DNA of 39,541 bases from Bifidobacterium mongoliense DSM 21395 (GTDB taxonomy: Bacteria > Actinomycetota > Actinomycetes > Actinomycetales > Bifidobacteriaceae). The stretch is taken from contig NZ_JGZE01000030.1 of NCBI RefSeq assembly GCF_000741285.1, forward strand, positions 1-39,541. The letters are read 5' to 3'. Under the pieces are notes generated by a model. It was not told the DNA's origin, ran no database searches, and worked only from the letters and a program-made list of their open reading frames with translations. Shown piece by piece: positions 24,394 through 35,946 of the stretch (its first letter is position 1; every line of letters starts with the position of its first letter). A program made the translations under genes and the position numbers.

Positions 24394-25164
24394 TTGCTCA
24401 TCGCAGTAGACATCGGCAACACCAACATCGTCCTCGGTTTTCTCGACGGATCCAAGGTGATGGGCACGTACCGCACCACGACCAAGGCGAACCACACCTC
24501 CGACGAGTACGGGCTGATGATCACGCAGTTCCTGGCGCTCAGCGGATTGCAGGCGGGTGACATCGACGACGTCATCATCGCCTCGGTGGTGCCCAACGTC
24601 ATGCATTCGTTCCGCGCCAGCCTCATCAAATTCCTCGACATCGACCCGATGATCGTCGGCCCCGGCGTCAGATCGGGTGTGAGTATCCGCATCGACGACC
24701 CCAAGTCCCTTGGTGCCGACTGCCTCGCCGACTGCGTGGGGGCCTACTACGTCTACGGAGGACCGGTGCTGGTCGCCGATTTCGGCACCGCCACGACGTT
24801 CAACTACGTCAATGCCAAAGGGGCCATAGTCTCGGGACTCATCGCCCCCGGCATCAACACCGCCGCCGGGGCGTTGTGGAAGCAGACCGCGCAGTTGCCG
24901 GAGGTGGAGATCACGAAACCGCAATCGGTCCTCGCCACGGGCACGAAGACGGCCATGCAGGCCGGGCTGTACTACAACGCGCTGGGCGGCGTCGAGCGCA
25001 TCATACGGCAGTTCCGTGAGGAGATCGGCGAGCCCTTCAAGGTCGTGGTCACCGGTGGCCTGGGCAGCATCTTCATCGACGACACCGACATGATCGACGT
25101 TTACGACCCGCAACTCATGTTCAAGGGCATGGCCCTGATCTACCGGCGCAATACCAGCGCCTGA
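24394..25164 (+). CDS. coaX: Type III pantothenate kinase
   Basis: Phosphorylates pantothenate in the first step of coenzyme A synthesis; the type III enzyme is not feedback-inhibited by CoA and needs a monovalent cation. The N-terminal phosphate-binding motif is AVDIGNTNIVLG, followed by the central PGVRSGVSIRIDDPKSLGADCLAD and ADFGTATTFNYV with PGINTAAGALWKQTAQLP. The chosen start is TTG 24394, because GGGAGG lies 5 bases before it and the family usually begins with LLIAVDIGNTN-like residues. The upstream ATG 24319 falls inside the promoter. The resulting 256 residues match the family length. Confidence 0.92.
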   Translation: MLIAVDIGNTNIVLGFLDGSKVMGTYRTTTKANHTSDEYGLMITQFLALSGLQAGDIDDVIIASVVPNVMHSFRASLIKFLDIDPMIVGPGVRSGVSIRIDDPKSLGADCLADCVGAYYVYGGPVLVADFGTATTFNYVNAKGAIVSGLIAPGINTAAGALWKQTAQLPEVEITKPQSVLATGTKTAMQAGLYYNALGGVERIIRQFREEIGEPFKVVVTGGLGSIFIDDTDMIDVYDPQLMFKGMALIYRRNTSA

Positions 25165-25205
25165 AACGGGCTTGGATGCGGCCCGCCCAGGCCGCAGGTC
25201 CCGTT
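25165..25205. terminator. Bidirectional terminator-like hairpin between coaX and the binding protein
   Basis: AACGGG (25165-25170) pairs with CCCGTT (25200-25205), and inside it TGCGGCC (25177-25183) pairs with GGCCGCA (25190-25196) around a 6-base loop. It fills the 43-base gap between two convergent genes almost exactly. Confidence 0.6.
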
Positions 25206-25207
25206 CC

Positions 25208-26617
25208 TTACGGCTGGCGCATGGTGAAGCCCTGGTTGGTCCCGTATGCCATGAGGTCGCTTTGCCACAGCGCGATGCCGTTCCTCAGGGAGATGCGCGG
25301 GCCCGGCGCATCGGGGACGGCGATCGCCGACCCATCAGGGTTCGTCTGCCCCGCTTCGACGCGGGCTTTCGCCTTGAGCATCGCCTGCTGCTGGGTCGAC
25401 CACTGGTAGACCTTGCCCACCGTCGTACGGAAGTCGGTACGGGCGTAAACCTCGAAGGGCAGATACTGGTAGCCGGTCGACACCTCGTTCGCCGCCTGGG
25501 AGAGCACGCGATTGAACTCCTGCCCCCCGAAGTACGGGATGTCGATGCCGCGCTCGTCCTTCACCGTGGCCTTGTGCAGGAAATCGGATCGGGCGAGGGT
25601 CTCGTTGTCGGCCGGGAACGCACCGCCATCGACCCTGGTCGCGATGCCCTCACGTTCATGGCAGGCGTATTCGATGAACCGGAACGCGGCGTTGGGCTTG
25701 TCGCTGGAACTGAGCACACCCAGGGCCGATCCGCCGTTTTCGGCATTGGCCCGTTGGCCATGCGGTGTCGGTATCCTCCCCACACGCCACAGCCCGGCCG
25801 TGCCGGGGACGTCGGACAGCAGAAGCGACGGCATCCACGCGCCGGCGAACACGGAGGCGACGTTGCCTCTGCCGAGCGCGTTCTTCCAACCATCCGACCA
25901 CATGGTGTGGCGCGTGTCGACCAGACCTTCGTCGATCATCTTCTGCCAGAAGCGCGTGAACTGGGCGGTGCCCCGGTCGTGCTGCAGATCCACGGTGACG
26001 GTCTTGCCGTCCGGCGACGTGCGGAACGGCTTGCCGCCGGCGAGCCAGATCATGGCGTCGTAGAAGCTCGCCTCGCCCGTGTCGGCGGCGATGTACACCC
26101 CGATCGACTTGAGTTTCTTCGCGGCTTCATAGTAGTCCTTCCACGTGTGAATGGCGGATCCGTCTACACCCGCCTCGGACAGCACCTCCTGGTTGTAGAA
26201 GAACGCCATGGGCCCCGAATCCATGGGCAGGCCGTACACGCGGCCGTTGAGGTGCACCGACGACCAGGTGCCGGGCGTATAGGTGGTGTCGTACCCCGCC
26301 GCCCTGTCGGTCAGATCACGCAGCTGCCCGCTGATGGCGTACTGCTGTAGGGCGAAGTATTCGAGCTGGACCACATCGGGCTGCCCATACCCGTCCTCGA
26401 TGGCGGTGTTCAGGTTCTCGTAGCCGCTCGTGCTCTTGATCACGATGCGGATATCGGGATTGCGCGCCTCGAAACCGCGGGCGAGGGAACGCATGCTCGG
26501 TTCCCACGACCATACGGTGAGCACGGTGCGGTTGTCCCGCTGGGCGCAGGCACCCAGGCCGAACACCAGCAGCACCGTCGTGACCAGCGACCACACCCGC
26601 CGAGCCCTGATCCTCAT
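25208..26617 (-). CDS. Sugar-type extracellular solute-binding lipoprotein (family 1)
   Basis: A 469-residue lipoprotein. The signal peptide runs from MRIRARRVWSLVTTVLLVF to the lipobox LGAC, with Cys24 as the lipidated residue. The mature part has family-1 features: TVWSWEPSMRSLARGFEARN, NGRVYGLPMDSGPMAFFYN, and a later AGAWMPSLLL. ATG 26617 is chosen because GGGGTGA lies before it and the signal peptide begins there. There is no permease or ATPase beside it, so it is an orphan binding protein that must use components encoded elsewhere. Proximity to GH42 and LacI suggests a galactoside or oligosaccharide ligand, but this is inference. Confidence 0.87.
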   Translation of the reverse strand: MRIRARRVWSLVTTVLLVFGLGACAQRDNRTVLTVWSWEPSMRSLARGFEARNPDIRIVIKSTSGYENLNTAIEDGYGQPDVVQLEYFALQQYAISGQLRDLTDRAAGYDTTYTPGTWSSVHLNGRVYGLPMDSGPMAFFYNQEVLSEAGVDGSAIHTWKDYYEAAKKLKSIGVYIAADTGEASFYDAMIWLAGGKPFRTSPDGKTVTVDLQHDRGTAQFTRFWQKMIDEGLVDTRHTMWSDGWKNALGRGNVASVFAGAWMPSLLLSDVPGTAGLWRVGRIPTPHGQRANAENGGSALGVLSSSDKPNAAFRFIEYACHEREGIATRVDGGAFPADNETLARSDFLHKATVKDERGIDIPYFGGQEFNRVLSQAANEVSTGYQYLPFEVYARTDFRTTVGKVYQWSTQQQAMLKAKARVEAGQTNPDGSAIAVPDAPGPRISLRNGIALWQSDLMAYGTNQGFTMRQP

Positions 26618-26748
26618 ACCATCACCCCATACGCGATTATCCGACGGCCACGCTGGCCGGCAGCTCCGTTCCGAGTCTACGACATGGACCATGCCAACGG
26701 CCCGACGGGATCCCCGGAACCCACCGGGATGCCGTCAGACCGATGGAC

Positions 26749-29072
<2,324 letters not shown>

Positions 29073-29108
29073 AAACCAATGCCACCCTGCACACGAAGGT
29101 CGAACCCC

Positions 29109-30125
29109 ATGCCACGCCATCGTCCGGTATCCATGCGCGACGTCGCCCTCGCCGCCGCAGTCTCGCCGCAGACCGTCTCGAGGGTCGCCAACGGCGGCGA
29201 GTCGGTGACACCTTCCACCAGGCGACGGGTCGAAGCCGCCATGCGCAAACTCGGGTACCGCCCCAACTATGCGGCGCGGGCGCTCAAGCACGGTCGGTTC
29301 CGCAACATCGGCGTGGCGCTGTTCGACATGACGAAGTTCGGCAACGCCCGTATCCTGGGCGGTATCACGCGCACCGCGGCGGAGCGGGGTTACGCGGTCA
29401 CCCTCCACATCATCGGTGACGATGCGCCGCACACCCTCCGGGCGGTCGTGGACAGGATGAAGCGGCTGCCGGTAGACGGGGTCATCGTCATCATGGAGCA
29501 GCGTCTGGGCGACCTCGACACCTTCGTCCCCACCACGAACCTGCCGGTCGTGCTCGTCGGCGACGGACGTGCGGACCAGTGCCCCACGATCGACGCCGAT
29601 CAGTACGGCTGCTCCACGGCGATCGTGGACTATCTCATGGCTCGCGGTCACGCCACCGTGCACCACATCGCCGGACCGTCCTCATCGCTGGCCGCGCAAC
29701 GCCGTGAGCAGGGCTGGCGTGATGCGTTGTCGAGGCACGGAGCGGGCGCGCCGCCGGTGCATGCGGGCGATTGGGGTGCGGACAGCGGCTACACGGCGGG
29801 GATCGCGTTGGCCGGCGATACGCGATGCACGGCGATCTACGCGGCCAACGACCAGATGGCCTACGGGGCGATTGCGGGCCTGAGGGATGCGGGCAGAAGC
29901 GTTCCCGATGACGTGAGCGTGGTGGGGGTCGACGACTCCTTGCCCGGCGTCGTGCCGGGACTCGAGCTCACCACGATGCGGATACGGTTCGAGGACATCG
30001 GCGCCGGGGCCTTCGTCATGCTGCAGCGGCAATGCGAAGGTTCTCAGACGCTTCGTGACGCCAGGACGGTCGTGCCCTCGGAGCTCATCGAGCGGGGATC
30101 GGTCGGAGCAGTCACCGCGCACTGA
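29109..30125 (+). CDS. LacI-family transcriptional regulator
   Basis: A 338-residue repressor. The N-terminal helix-turn-helix and hinge is MRDVALAAAVSPQTVSRVAN, followed by RRRVEAAMRKLGYRPNYAARALK. The remaining 270 residues form the periplasmic-binding-like effector domain, with AIYAANDQMAYGAIAGLRDAG and DVSVVGVDDS as family hallmarks. The frame is open to 28971, but ATG 29109 is preceded by GAAGG and the protein begins normally there. Divergent orientation to the GH42 gene makes that gene its probable target, with a galactoside as inducer; this is inference from position. Confidence 0.9.
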   Translation: MPRHRPVSMRDVALAAAVSPQTVSRVANGGESVTPSTRRRVEAAMRKLGYRPNYAARALKHGRFRNIGVALFDMTKFGNARILGGITRTAAERGYAVTLHIIGDDAPHTLRAVVDRMKRLPVDGVIVIMEQRLGDLDTFVPTTNLPVVLVGDGRADQCPTIDADQYGCSTAIVDYLMARGHATVHHIAGPSSSLAAQRREQGWRDALSRHGAGAPPVHAGDWGADSGYTAGIALAGDTRCTAIYAANDQMAYGAIAGLRDAGRSVPDDVSVVGVDDSLPGVVPGLELTTMRIRFEDIGAGAFVMLQRQCEGSQTLRDARTVVPSELIERGSVGAVTAH

Positions 30126-30129
30126 CGTT

Positions 30130-30158
30130 CGGCCGAGTCCGGGAGTCGGACCGCGGCC
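30130..30158. terminator. Hairpin between convergent lacI-type and pseudouridine synthase genes
   Basis: GTCCG (30137-30141) and CGGAC (30147-30151) pair around a 5-base loop, with GGCC segments outside at 30131 and 30155. It lies in the 48-base gap between two convergent genes. There is no U-run. Confidence 0.4.
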
Positions 30159-30173
30159 TCGTTCTGAGAGCCG

Positions 30174-30962
30174 TCAGCACAGGACTGGGTTCATCGGCGC
30201 CGAGAGGGGTACCCGTGATCGGAAGGTCCGGGGCTCATGGGTGATCGGATCGGTGAACGACAGCTCACGGGCGACCAATTGCAGCGGATGCGAGAAATCG
30301 TCGTACGCGGGATTGGTGATGACCGGGTACAGGTCGTCGCCGGCGATCGGCAGACCCAACGCGTTCATATGGACCCGCAGCTGGTGGGTCTTGCCCGTGC
30401 GCGGGCGGAGCACGTACCGGCGCCACGGCATCAGCGCGCCGGCGGCCGCATCACCCAGCTCGATCAAGGTCTCGGCGTTGACCTCGCCGGGCAGCTCGAA
30501 GGCCTGCAGACGACCACGTCGTTTGACGATGGTCGATCGCCGCATCAGGGGGAACACGCGCGGCGCCTCGAGCGGGGTCACGGTGCCGCATCGGGGTCGC
30601 CGTATCGGTGCGCACGGTGCCAGGCATTCGTAGGTCTTGGACACGAGACGATCCTGGAACAGCATCTGATACGTCCGGCGCATGCGGGGCTTGCGCACGA
30701 ACAGCACGATGCCCGCGGTCGCCCGGTCCAGTCGATGCGCCGGGGTGATGTCCGGCTCCCCGAACCGTGCACGCAGACGCATCAACGCGCTTTGGCGATA
30801 CCACATCCCCCGTGGCGTGGTGGCCAGGAAATGGGGTTTGTCGACGACGATGATCCCGTCGTCCTCGTACAGCACCTGGAGCTCGAACGGAATCGCCGGC
30901 TCCTCGCCGACCCACCGGTGACGGCGCTCAGCGGCGCCGACCGGCACGGAGGGCCCCGTCAT
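30174..30962 (-). CDS. RluA-family pseudouridine synthase
   Basis: Converts specific uridines in rRNA or tRNA to pseudouridine. The catalytic motif is HRLDRATAG with Asp79, followed by GKTHQLRVHMNALGLPIAGDDLYP, the RluA-type C-terminal signature. The target site cannot be predicted; the RluA, RluC and RluD families are all close. Length is 262 residues with no S4 domain. ATG 30962 overlaps the glmS stop by 4 bases, so it is translated with glmS, an association without an obvious functional reason. Confidence 0.87.
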   Translation of the reverse strand: MTGPSVPVGAAERRHRWVGEEPAIPFELQVLYEDDGIIVVDKPHFLATTPRGMWYRQSALMRLRARFGEPDITPAHRLDRATAGIVLFVRKPRMRRTYQMLFQDRLVSKTYECLAPCAPIRRPRCGTVTPLEAPRVFPLMRRSTIVKRRGRLQAFELPGEVNAETLIELGDAAAGALMPWRRYVLRPRTGKTHQLRVHMNALGLPIAGDDLYPVITNPAYDDFSHPLQLVARELSFTDPITHEPRTFRSRVPLSAPMNPVLC

Positions 30963-32851
30963 TCCACAGTGACCGACTTGGCGAGGTTCCGCGGTTTGTC
31001 GACGTCATAGCCTTTGAGCATGGCCATGTCCATGGCGAACAGCTGCAGCGGGACCACGTCGACCAACGGGCTCAGGAGGGTGGGGCAGGCCGGGCGCCAC
31101 AGCACCACGTCGGCGTACCGCTCCACATCCGGATCGTCCTGCTCGGCGACGGCGATGGTGAAGGCGCCACGGGCCTTGACCTCCTCGATGCCGGAGATCA
31201 CCTTGCTGTGCAGGATGTTGCGCCCTCGCGCCGAAGGGACGATCACCACGACGGGCTCGCCCTCGTCGACCAGGGCGATGGGACCGTGCTTGAGTTCGCC
31301 GGCCGCGAATCCCTCGGTGAAGGTGTAGGCGATCTCCTTGAGTTTGAGCGCGCCCTCCATCGCCACGGGATAGCCCACGTGACGCCCGAGGAAGAGGAAG
31401 GAATGGGCGTCGACCATGCGTTTCGCGGTGTTCTGGATGGTCTCGGCCTGGTTGTCGAGCACCCACTGGATCTTCTCGGGCATCGCCTTGAGCTGGTCGA
31501 CGATCTGGCGGATCTCATCACGGAACATGGTGCCCTTGAGCTGGGCGAAATACAGACCCAGCATGTACGCGGCGACCACCTGGGCGACGAACGCCTTGGT
31601 CGAGGCGACGGCGATTTCGGGACCGGCATGCGTGTAGAGCACCGCGTCGGATTCCCTGGGGATCGAGGCGCCTTGGGTGTTGCAGATGGCCAGCACGCGC
31701 GATCCCTGTTCGCGGGCATGCCGCAGGGCCATGAGGGTGTCCATCGTCTCGCCCGACTGCGAGATGGCCACGACGAGCGTGCGCGGCGTGAGGATGGGGT
31801 CGCGGTAACGGAACTCGTGGGCCAACTCGACCTCGACGGGGATCCTCACCCAATGCTCGATGGCGTACTTCGCCACCATCCCGGCGTAGCTCGCGGTGCC
31901 GCACGCCACGACGATGATCTTGTCGATCGACTTGAAGTCCTCGGGGCTGATATGCACCTCGTCGAGCACGATGTCGCCGTGCATGTCGAAGCGGCCCATG
32001 AGGGTGTTGCTCACGGCCTCGGGATCCTCATGGATCTCCTTGTCCATGAACGAGGACCATCCGCCCTTCTCGGCGGCGCTGGCGTCCCAGTCGACGGTGA
32101 ACCGCTTGGAATCGGTGACGGGATTGCCTTGGAAGTCCATGACGGTGACGTCGTCCGCACTGACGCGCACGACCGTGTCCTGACGCAGCTCCATGGCCTT
32201 CTTGGTGTAGGCGACGAACGCGGCGACGTCCGAACCCAGGAAGTTCTCCCCATCGCCCAGCCCTATGACCAGCGGCGAATCGTGGCGTGCGCCCACGACG
32301 ATGTCGGGCTGGCGATCGTCGACCGCCAGGATCGTGAACGCTCCGGTGAGCATGCACGCCACACGGCGCAACGCCTCGAAGATGTCGGGATGACCGGTCT
32401 CATCGATGACACGCTGGGCGACCTTGCCGAGCAGTTTGGCAGCGACCTCAGTATCGGTGGCCGACACGAAGGAGAACCCCTCGGTCTGCAGATCGAATTT
32501 GAGGCTGTTGGCGTTCTCGATGATGCCGTTGTGAATGATGGCGATGTGCCCGTCACCACTCACATGGGGATGCGAGTTGACGTCGCTGGGCTCGCCGTTG
32601 GTGGCCCACCTGGTGTGCCCGATACCGGCGGTGGCGTCGGGCAGGGGCCGGTTCGCCAGACTCTTCTCCAGATTCGAAAGGCGCCCGGCCTTTTTGCGCA
32701 CGGCGACACCGTGCATGCCCGGGGCGACCAAAGCCACCCCGGCCGAATCATAACCGCGATACTCCAAACGCCGCAGTCCTTGGAGGCAGACCTCCAAGGG
32801 CTTGCCGCACGCCGTCTTGATGCTTCCCGCATACCCAATGATTCCACACAT
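30959..32851 (-). CDS. glmS: Glutamine-fructose-6-phosphate aminotransferase (isomerising)
   Basis: Makes glucosamine-6-phosphate from fructose-6-phosphate and glutamine, the entry to peptidoglycan amino sugars. The N-terminal MCGIIGYAG provides the nucleophilic Cys after Met removal, and HTRWATNGEPSDVNSHPH is the class-II amidotransferase loop. Two SIS domains follow (ACGTASYAGMVAKY and FLGRHVGYPVAMEGALKLKE), and the C-terminus PRNLAKSVTVE is the usual tail. Length 630 residues is normal. Only a weak GGTGAA precedes the ATG. No glmS-ribozyme or riboswitch structure was recognised in the roughly 100 bases upstream. Confidence 0.96.
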   Translation of the reverse strand: MCGIIGYAGSIKTACGKPLEVCLQGLRRLEYRGYDSAGVALVAPGMHGVAVRKKAGRLSNLEKSLANRPLPDATAGIGHTRWATNGEPSDVNSHPHVSGDGHIAIIHNGIIENANSLKFDLQTEGFSFVSATDTEVAAKLLGKVAQRVIDETGHPDIFEALRRVACMLTGAFTILAVDDRQPDIVVGARHDSPLVIGLGDGENFLGSDVAAFVAYTKKAMELRQDTVVRVSADDVTVMDFQGNPVTDSKRFTVDWDASAAEKGGWSSFMDKEIHEDPEAVSNTLMGRFDMHGDIVLDEVHISPEDFKSIDKIIVVACGTASYAGMVAKYAIEHWVRIPVEVELAHEFRYRDPILTPRTLVVAISQSGETMDTLMALRHAREQGSRVLAICNTQGASIPRESDAVLYTHAGPEIAVASTKAFVAQVVAAYMLGLYFAQLKGTMFRDEIRQIVDQLKAMPEKIQWVLDNQAETIQNTAKRMVDAHSFLFLGRHVGYPVAMEGALKLKEIAYTFTEGFAAGELKHGPIALVDEGEPVVVIVPSARGRNILHSKVISGIEEVKARGAFTIAVAEQDDPDVERYADVVLWRPACPTLLSPLVDVVPLQLFAMDMAMLKGYDVDKPRNLAKSVTVE

Positions 32852-32903
32852 GGTTCACCAGTCTATGGTATTTCTCCGCGCTTCGCTCGCGGCGCGCACA
32901 ACC

Positions 32904-32925
32904 TTCACCGAGCCCATGCGGTGAA
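32904..32925. terminator. Hairpin downstream of the amino-acid transporter ATPase
   Basis: TTCACCG (32904-32910) pairs with CGGTGAA (32919-32925) around an 8-base loop, in the 100-base gap between the ATPase gene and glmS. It could end or dampen the ABC transcript before glmS. No U-run follows. Confidence 0.35.
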
Positions 32926-32951
32926 AGCCACGTCCCCGCGCGCGGCATCGA

Positions 32952-33776
32952 TCAGAGCACGTGGTTGAGGAAGTCGCGGAAGCGCGGCTCCTTCGGATCG
33001 TCCACGATGCCGGAATCGCCGCGTTCGACGACGACGCCGCCGTCCATGAAAACGATCTGATCGGCCACTTCGCGCGCGAACCCGATCTCGTGGGTGACCA
33101 CGATCATGGTCATGCCCTCGTCGGCCAAGGACCGCATGACCCCCAGGACCTCGCCCACGAGCTCGGGGTCGAGCGCCGATGTCGGCTCGTCGAAGAGCAT
33201 GATCTTCGGCTTCATCGCGAGGGCGCGGGCGATGGCGACACGCTGCTGCTGCCCACCCGACAATTGGGCTGGATAGTAGTCGAGCCGATCGCCGAGCCCC
33301 ACACGTTCGAGCTCCGCCACCGCCTCCCCACGCGCCTGGTCCTTGGGCTCACCCGCCACATGGACCGGCGCCTCCATCACATTTTCAAGGGCCGTCTTGT
33401 GGGGGAAGAGATTGAACCGCTGGAACACCATGCCGAGCTTGGCGCGCTGTCGGGCGATCTCCTTCTCGTTGAGCGTCTGGAGCATCCGCCGGCCGTGCCT
33501 CGTAACCGGCCGGTACCCCATGAGCTCGCCGTTGATGGTGATGCTGCCCCCCGAGAGGGTCTCCAATTGGTTGATGAGCCGCAGGAAGGTCGATTTGCCC
33601 GAGCCCGAAGGCCCCAGGATCACCGTCACCGTGCCGGGCATCACCGTCATGTCGATGCCCTTGAGGACACGGAGGGAGCCGAAGTACTTCTCCACGCCCT
33701 CGGCCTGCACCGCGGGTGCCGCAGCCCCGCCCTGTTGTGCGTTCGTGTCTGATGTCGTCATCGTCGCCTCGTTCAT
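32952..33776 (-). CDS. Polar amino-acid ABC transporter ATPase
   Basis: A 274-residue ATPase of the glutamine/histidine-type family. Walker A is [10 protein letters not shown] (54-63), the signature LSGGQQQRV, Walker [15 protein letters not shown], and the H-loop [12 protein letters not shown]. The insertion with [20 protein letters not shown] between Walker A and the Q-loop ([12 protein letters not shown]) is longer than in many relatives. ATG 33776 overlaps the permease stop by 4 bases; ATG 33761, preceded by GAGG, is an alternative start. It ends the operon with three binding proteins and one permease. Confidence 0.9.
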   Translation of the reverse strand: MNEATMTTSDTNAQQGGAAAPAVQAEGVEKYFGSLRVLKGIDMTVMPGTVTVILGPSGSGKSTFLRLINQLETLSGGSITINGELMGYRPVTRHGRRMLQTLNEKEIARQRAKLGMVFQRFNLFPHKTALENVMEAPVHVAGEPKDQARGEAVAELERVGLGDRLDYYPAQLSGGQQQRVAIARALAMKPKIMLFDEPTSALDPELVGEVLGVMRSLADEGMTMIVVTHEIGFAREVADQIVFMDGGVVVERGDSGIVDDPKEPRFRDFLNHVL

Positions 33777-34762
33777 GCGTTCAACCCCACGAAGGTCGCT
33801 TGGTTACTCCTGCTCACATCGTTCTTCGTTTCCCCGTCGGTCTTGCCGGGCAGCGGAGGCTGCTTGCCGGCGGTGCCCACCGTGCGTTGATCGAAGCCCT
33901 TGCCGAAGTGGCGCTCGAGATGGGCCTGCCCGACCATGAGGATGGAGGTGATGAGCAGGTACCAGATGCACGCCACGATAAGCAACGGGATGGGCTTGTA
34001 GATGCGATTGGCGATGGCGTTCGTCGCGAACTGCAGTTCCAGGCCGAAGGGCACCGCTGTGACCAGGGATGTCGTCTTGAGCATGCCGATGGTCTCGTTG
34101 CCGGTGGGCGGCACGATGATGCGCATGGCCTGCGGCAGGATGATGCGCCGCATGATCTTGCTCCGGCGCATGCCCAGGGCCTCGGCCGCCTCACTCTGGC
34201 CCGGGTCCACCGCCTCGAGACCGGCGCGCACGATCTCGGCGAGATAGGCCGCCTCGTTGAGGGCGAGCCCGATGATGGCGGCCAACAGACCCGGGGCTAT
34301 GGCCTGGGCGAGCCGTTCCGAATCCATCGACCAGAACCGCACGTCGGTGAACGGTATACCTATGGAAAGCTGCGGGATGAGCACCGAGAACAGACCCCAG
34401 AACACCAGCTGGGTGTACACAGGGGTGCCACGGAAGAACCATATGTAGAACCATGCGACGCCACGCAGGACCGGGTTCATCGACTGCCGCATGACCGCGA
34501 GCAGGACGGCCAGAACGATGGCGATGACCATGGAGAACACCGTGAGAATCAGTGTCCAACCGATGCCATTGAGCACGTTCTCGTTGAACAGGTACTTCCA
34601 GACGGTGGGCCAATCCATGTTCTTGTTGGTCACCATGCCCTGCACCAGCATGATGGCCAACAGGGCGACGATGATCCCGGCCACCAGGGACCCCGGGTGG
34701 CGCACGGGCAGCGCGTCTATGGCGACGGGGCCGTCCTTCTTGGATTTTCGGTTACGCATCAT
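33773..34762 (-). CDS. Polar amino-acid ABC transporter permease
   Basis: A membrane subunit with about six helices. The ATPase-contact loop is [20 protein letters not shown] followed by [20 protein letters not shown], the clear signature of glutamate/glutamine-type permeases. [16 protein letters not shown] is another family hallmark. A charged tail of about 40 residues follows the last helix. ATG 34762 is preferred over 34768 because AAAGAGG abuts the latter but is 6 bases from the former. Only one permease is encoded, so it probably works as a homodimer. A long hairpin separates it from the binding-protein gene upstream. Confidence 0.9.
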   Translation of the reverse strand: MMRNRKSKKDGPVAIDALPVRHPGSLVAGIIVALLAIMLVQGMVTNKNMDWPTVWKYLFNENVLNGIGWTLILTVFSMVIAIVLAVLLAVMRQSMNPVLRGVAWFYIWFFRGTPVYTQLVFWGLFSVLIPQLSIGIPFTDVRFWSMDSERLAQAIAPGLLAAIIGLALNEAAYLAEIVRAGLEAVDPGQSEAAEALGMRRSKIMRRIILPQAMRIIVPPTGNETIGMLKTTSLVTAVPFGLELQFATNAIANRIYKPIPLLIVACIWYLLITSILMVGQAHLERHFGKGFDQRTVGTAGKQPPLPGKTDGETKNDVSRSNQATFVGLNA

Positions 34763-34798
34763 ATGCATCCTCTTTCTTCGCCGGTGCTCTCATCACGT

Positions 34799-34854
34799 AT
34801 ATGGCCAGCATACGCGGCGAACATCCCATCGTTCGTCTCATATGCTGGCCATAT
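34799..34854. promoter_or_regulatory. Long intercistronic hairpin between binding protein and permease
   Basis: ATATGGCCAGCATA (34799-34812) is perfectly complementary to TATGCTGGCCATAT (34841-34854), and CGAAC/GTTCG inside can pair as well. It lies after the binding-protein stop and before the permease. Such structures often protect or attenuate transcripts so that more binding protein than permease is made. Confidence 0.65.
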
Positions 34855-34865
34855 GCTTCCGTCGC

Positions 34866-35798
34866 TCAGACGGCCGGATTGATCTCCGCGGTCTTGATGG
34901 CACCGTCGGCGACACCCCAAGTCTTCAGTATCTTACCGTAGGTCCCGTCGTCGATGAGCTTCTGCATGGCCTTCTGCATGGCCTGTGCGGTGCCGCTATC
35001 GCCCTTCTTGATGACGATCCCCTCGGGGGCCACGTCCTGGTCCTCACCGATCGTCTGTAGGATGTCACCGGTCTGCTTGATGGCGTAGCCGGCGACCGGG
35101 GTGTCCGCATAGAAGACATCGGCCTTGCCGGAGGCCACCGCGGTGGTGACATCGGTCTGCAGCTTCAGTGACTGGACGTGTATCTCCTCGTCGCCCTGGG
35201 CCTTGCAGGCCTTGGTGAGGTCGGCCGCCGCGGTCTCCTGCGTGGTTCCCGTCTGCACCGCGAGTTTCTTGCCACACAATTTCGCTGGATCGATCTTCTC
35301 CGGGTTGCCCTTCTTCACGACGAACGTGGAACCGGCCTTGAAGTAGGTCACGAAGTCGACCGCGGCCAGACGCTCCTGGTTCACCGTGAACGAGGAGATG
35401 CCGATGTCGTACTTCGTCCCCACGGAAGGGATGATCCCATCGAAAGTGGAGGACACCGTTTCCGGCCGCAACCCGACCACGGCGGCCAAGGCCTTCGTGA
35501 GGTCCACCGAGAACCCGACCGGCGTCTTGCCGTCAGGGGCCAGGAACTCCGCCGGGGCGTACGAGGTGTCGGAGCCGACCGTGAGCTTGCCGTCCTTGGT
35601 CACCGATGACGGCAGCAGTGCGGCGATCGCGGCGTCCTTGTGGATGCCGGATGCATCGAATCCTTTGGCCGAGGCGGTCGACGAGCCGCTCGACTTGGCG
35701 GCGCCGCCATCATCGGTCGTACCGCAGGCGGCGACCGATACCATGAGAGCCGCTCCTATGGCGCAGGCGACGATTCGTTTCATTCCCGTGACGTTCAT
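34866..35798 (-). CDS. Amino-acid-binding lipoprotein, family 3 (copy nearest the permease)
   Basis: A 310-residue lipoprotein with signal peptide ending in the lipobox VAAC (Cys25). The mature part has the SBP-family-3 fold: KLTVGSDTSYAPAEFLAPDG, FDGIIPSVGTKYDIGISSFT, VDFVTYFKAGSTFVVKKGNP, and a closing DDGTYGKILKTWGV. AGAGGA precedes ATG 35798. It is closely related to the next two genes, which read VAGYAIKQT/VAGYAVKQT at the same place. Its gap of 148 bases from the second copy contains a hairpin, so it may be expressed differently. The ligand is probably a polar amino acid. Confidence 0.9.
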   Translation of the reverse strand: MNVTGMKRIVACAIGAALMVSVAACGTTDDGGAAKSSGSSTASAKGFDASGIHKDAAIAALLPSSVTKDGKLTVGSDTSYAPAEFLAPDGKTPVGFSVDLTKALAAVVGLRPETVSSTFDGIIPSVGTKYDIGISSFTVNQERLAAVDFVTYFKAGSTFVVKKGNPEKIDPAKLCGKKLAVQTGTTQETAAADLTKACKAQGDEEIHVQSLKLQTDVTTAVASGKADVFYADTPVAGYAIKQTGDILQTIGEDQDVAPEGIVIKKGDSGTAQAMQKAMQKLIDDGTYGKILKTWGVADGAIKTAEINPAV

Positions 35799-35896
35799 AT
35801 GCGTTTTCCTCTTCTCTGCACTCCCGCCGCGTTCGCCGCCGGAGTTGGTCCCACCCTAGGCACCGTATGCAACGAACTCGTTACGCCGCGAATGCC

Positions 35897-35922
35897 GGTC
35901 GGTAAAGAAACCGCCACCGACC
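35897..35922. promoter_or_regulatory. Hairpin between the second and the permease-proximal binding-protein genes
   Basis: GGTCGGT (35897-35903) and ACCGACC (35916-35922) pair around a 12-base loop in the 148-base gap. On the coding (minus) strand the loop carries GGTTTCTTT. It may act as a partial terminator or a stability element within the operon. Confidence 0.45.
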
Positions 35923-35946
35923 CGATGACGGTTCCATACCAACCGC

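Noticed and set aside
32852..32951. glmS ribozyme upstream of glmS
   Set aside because: The leader is under 100 bases and shows none of the conserved ribozyme core; only a simple hairpin is visible.
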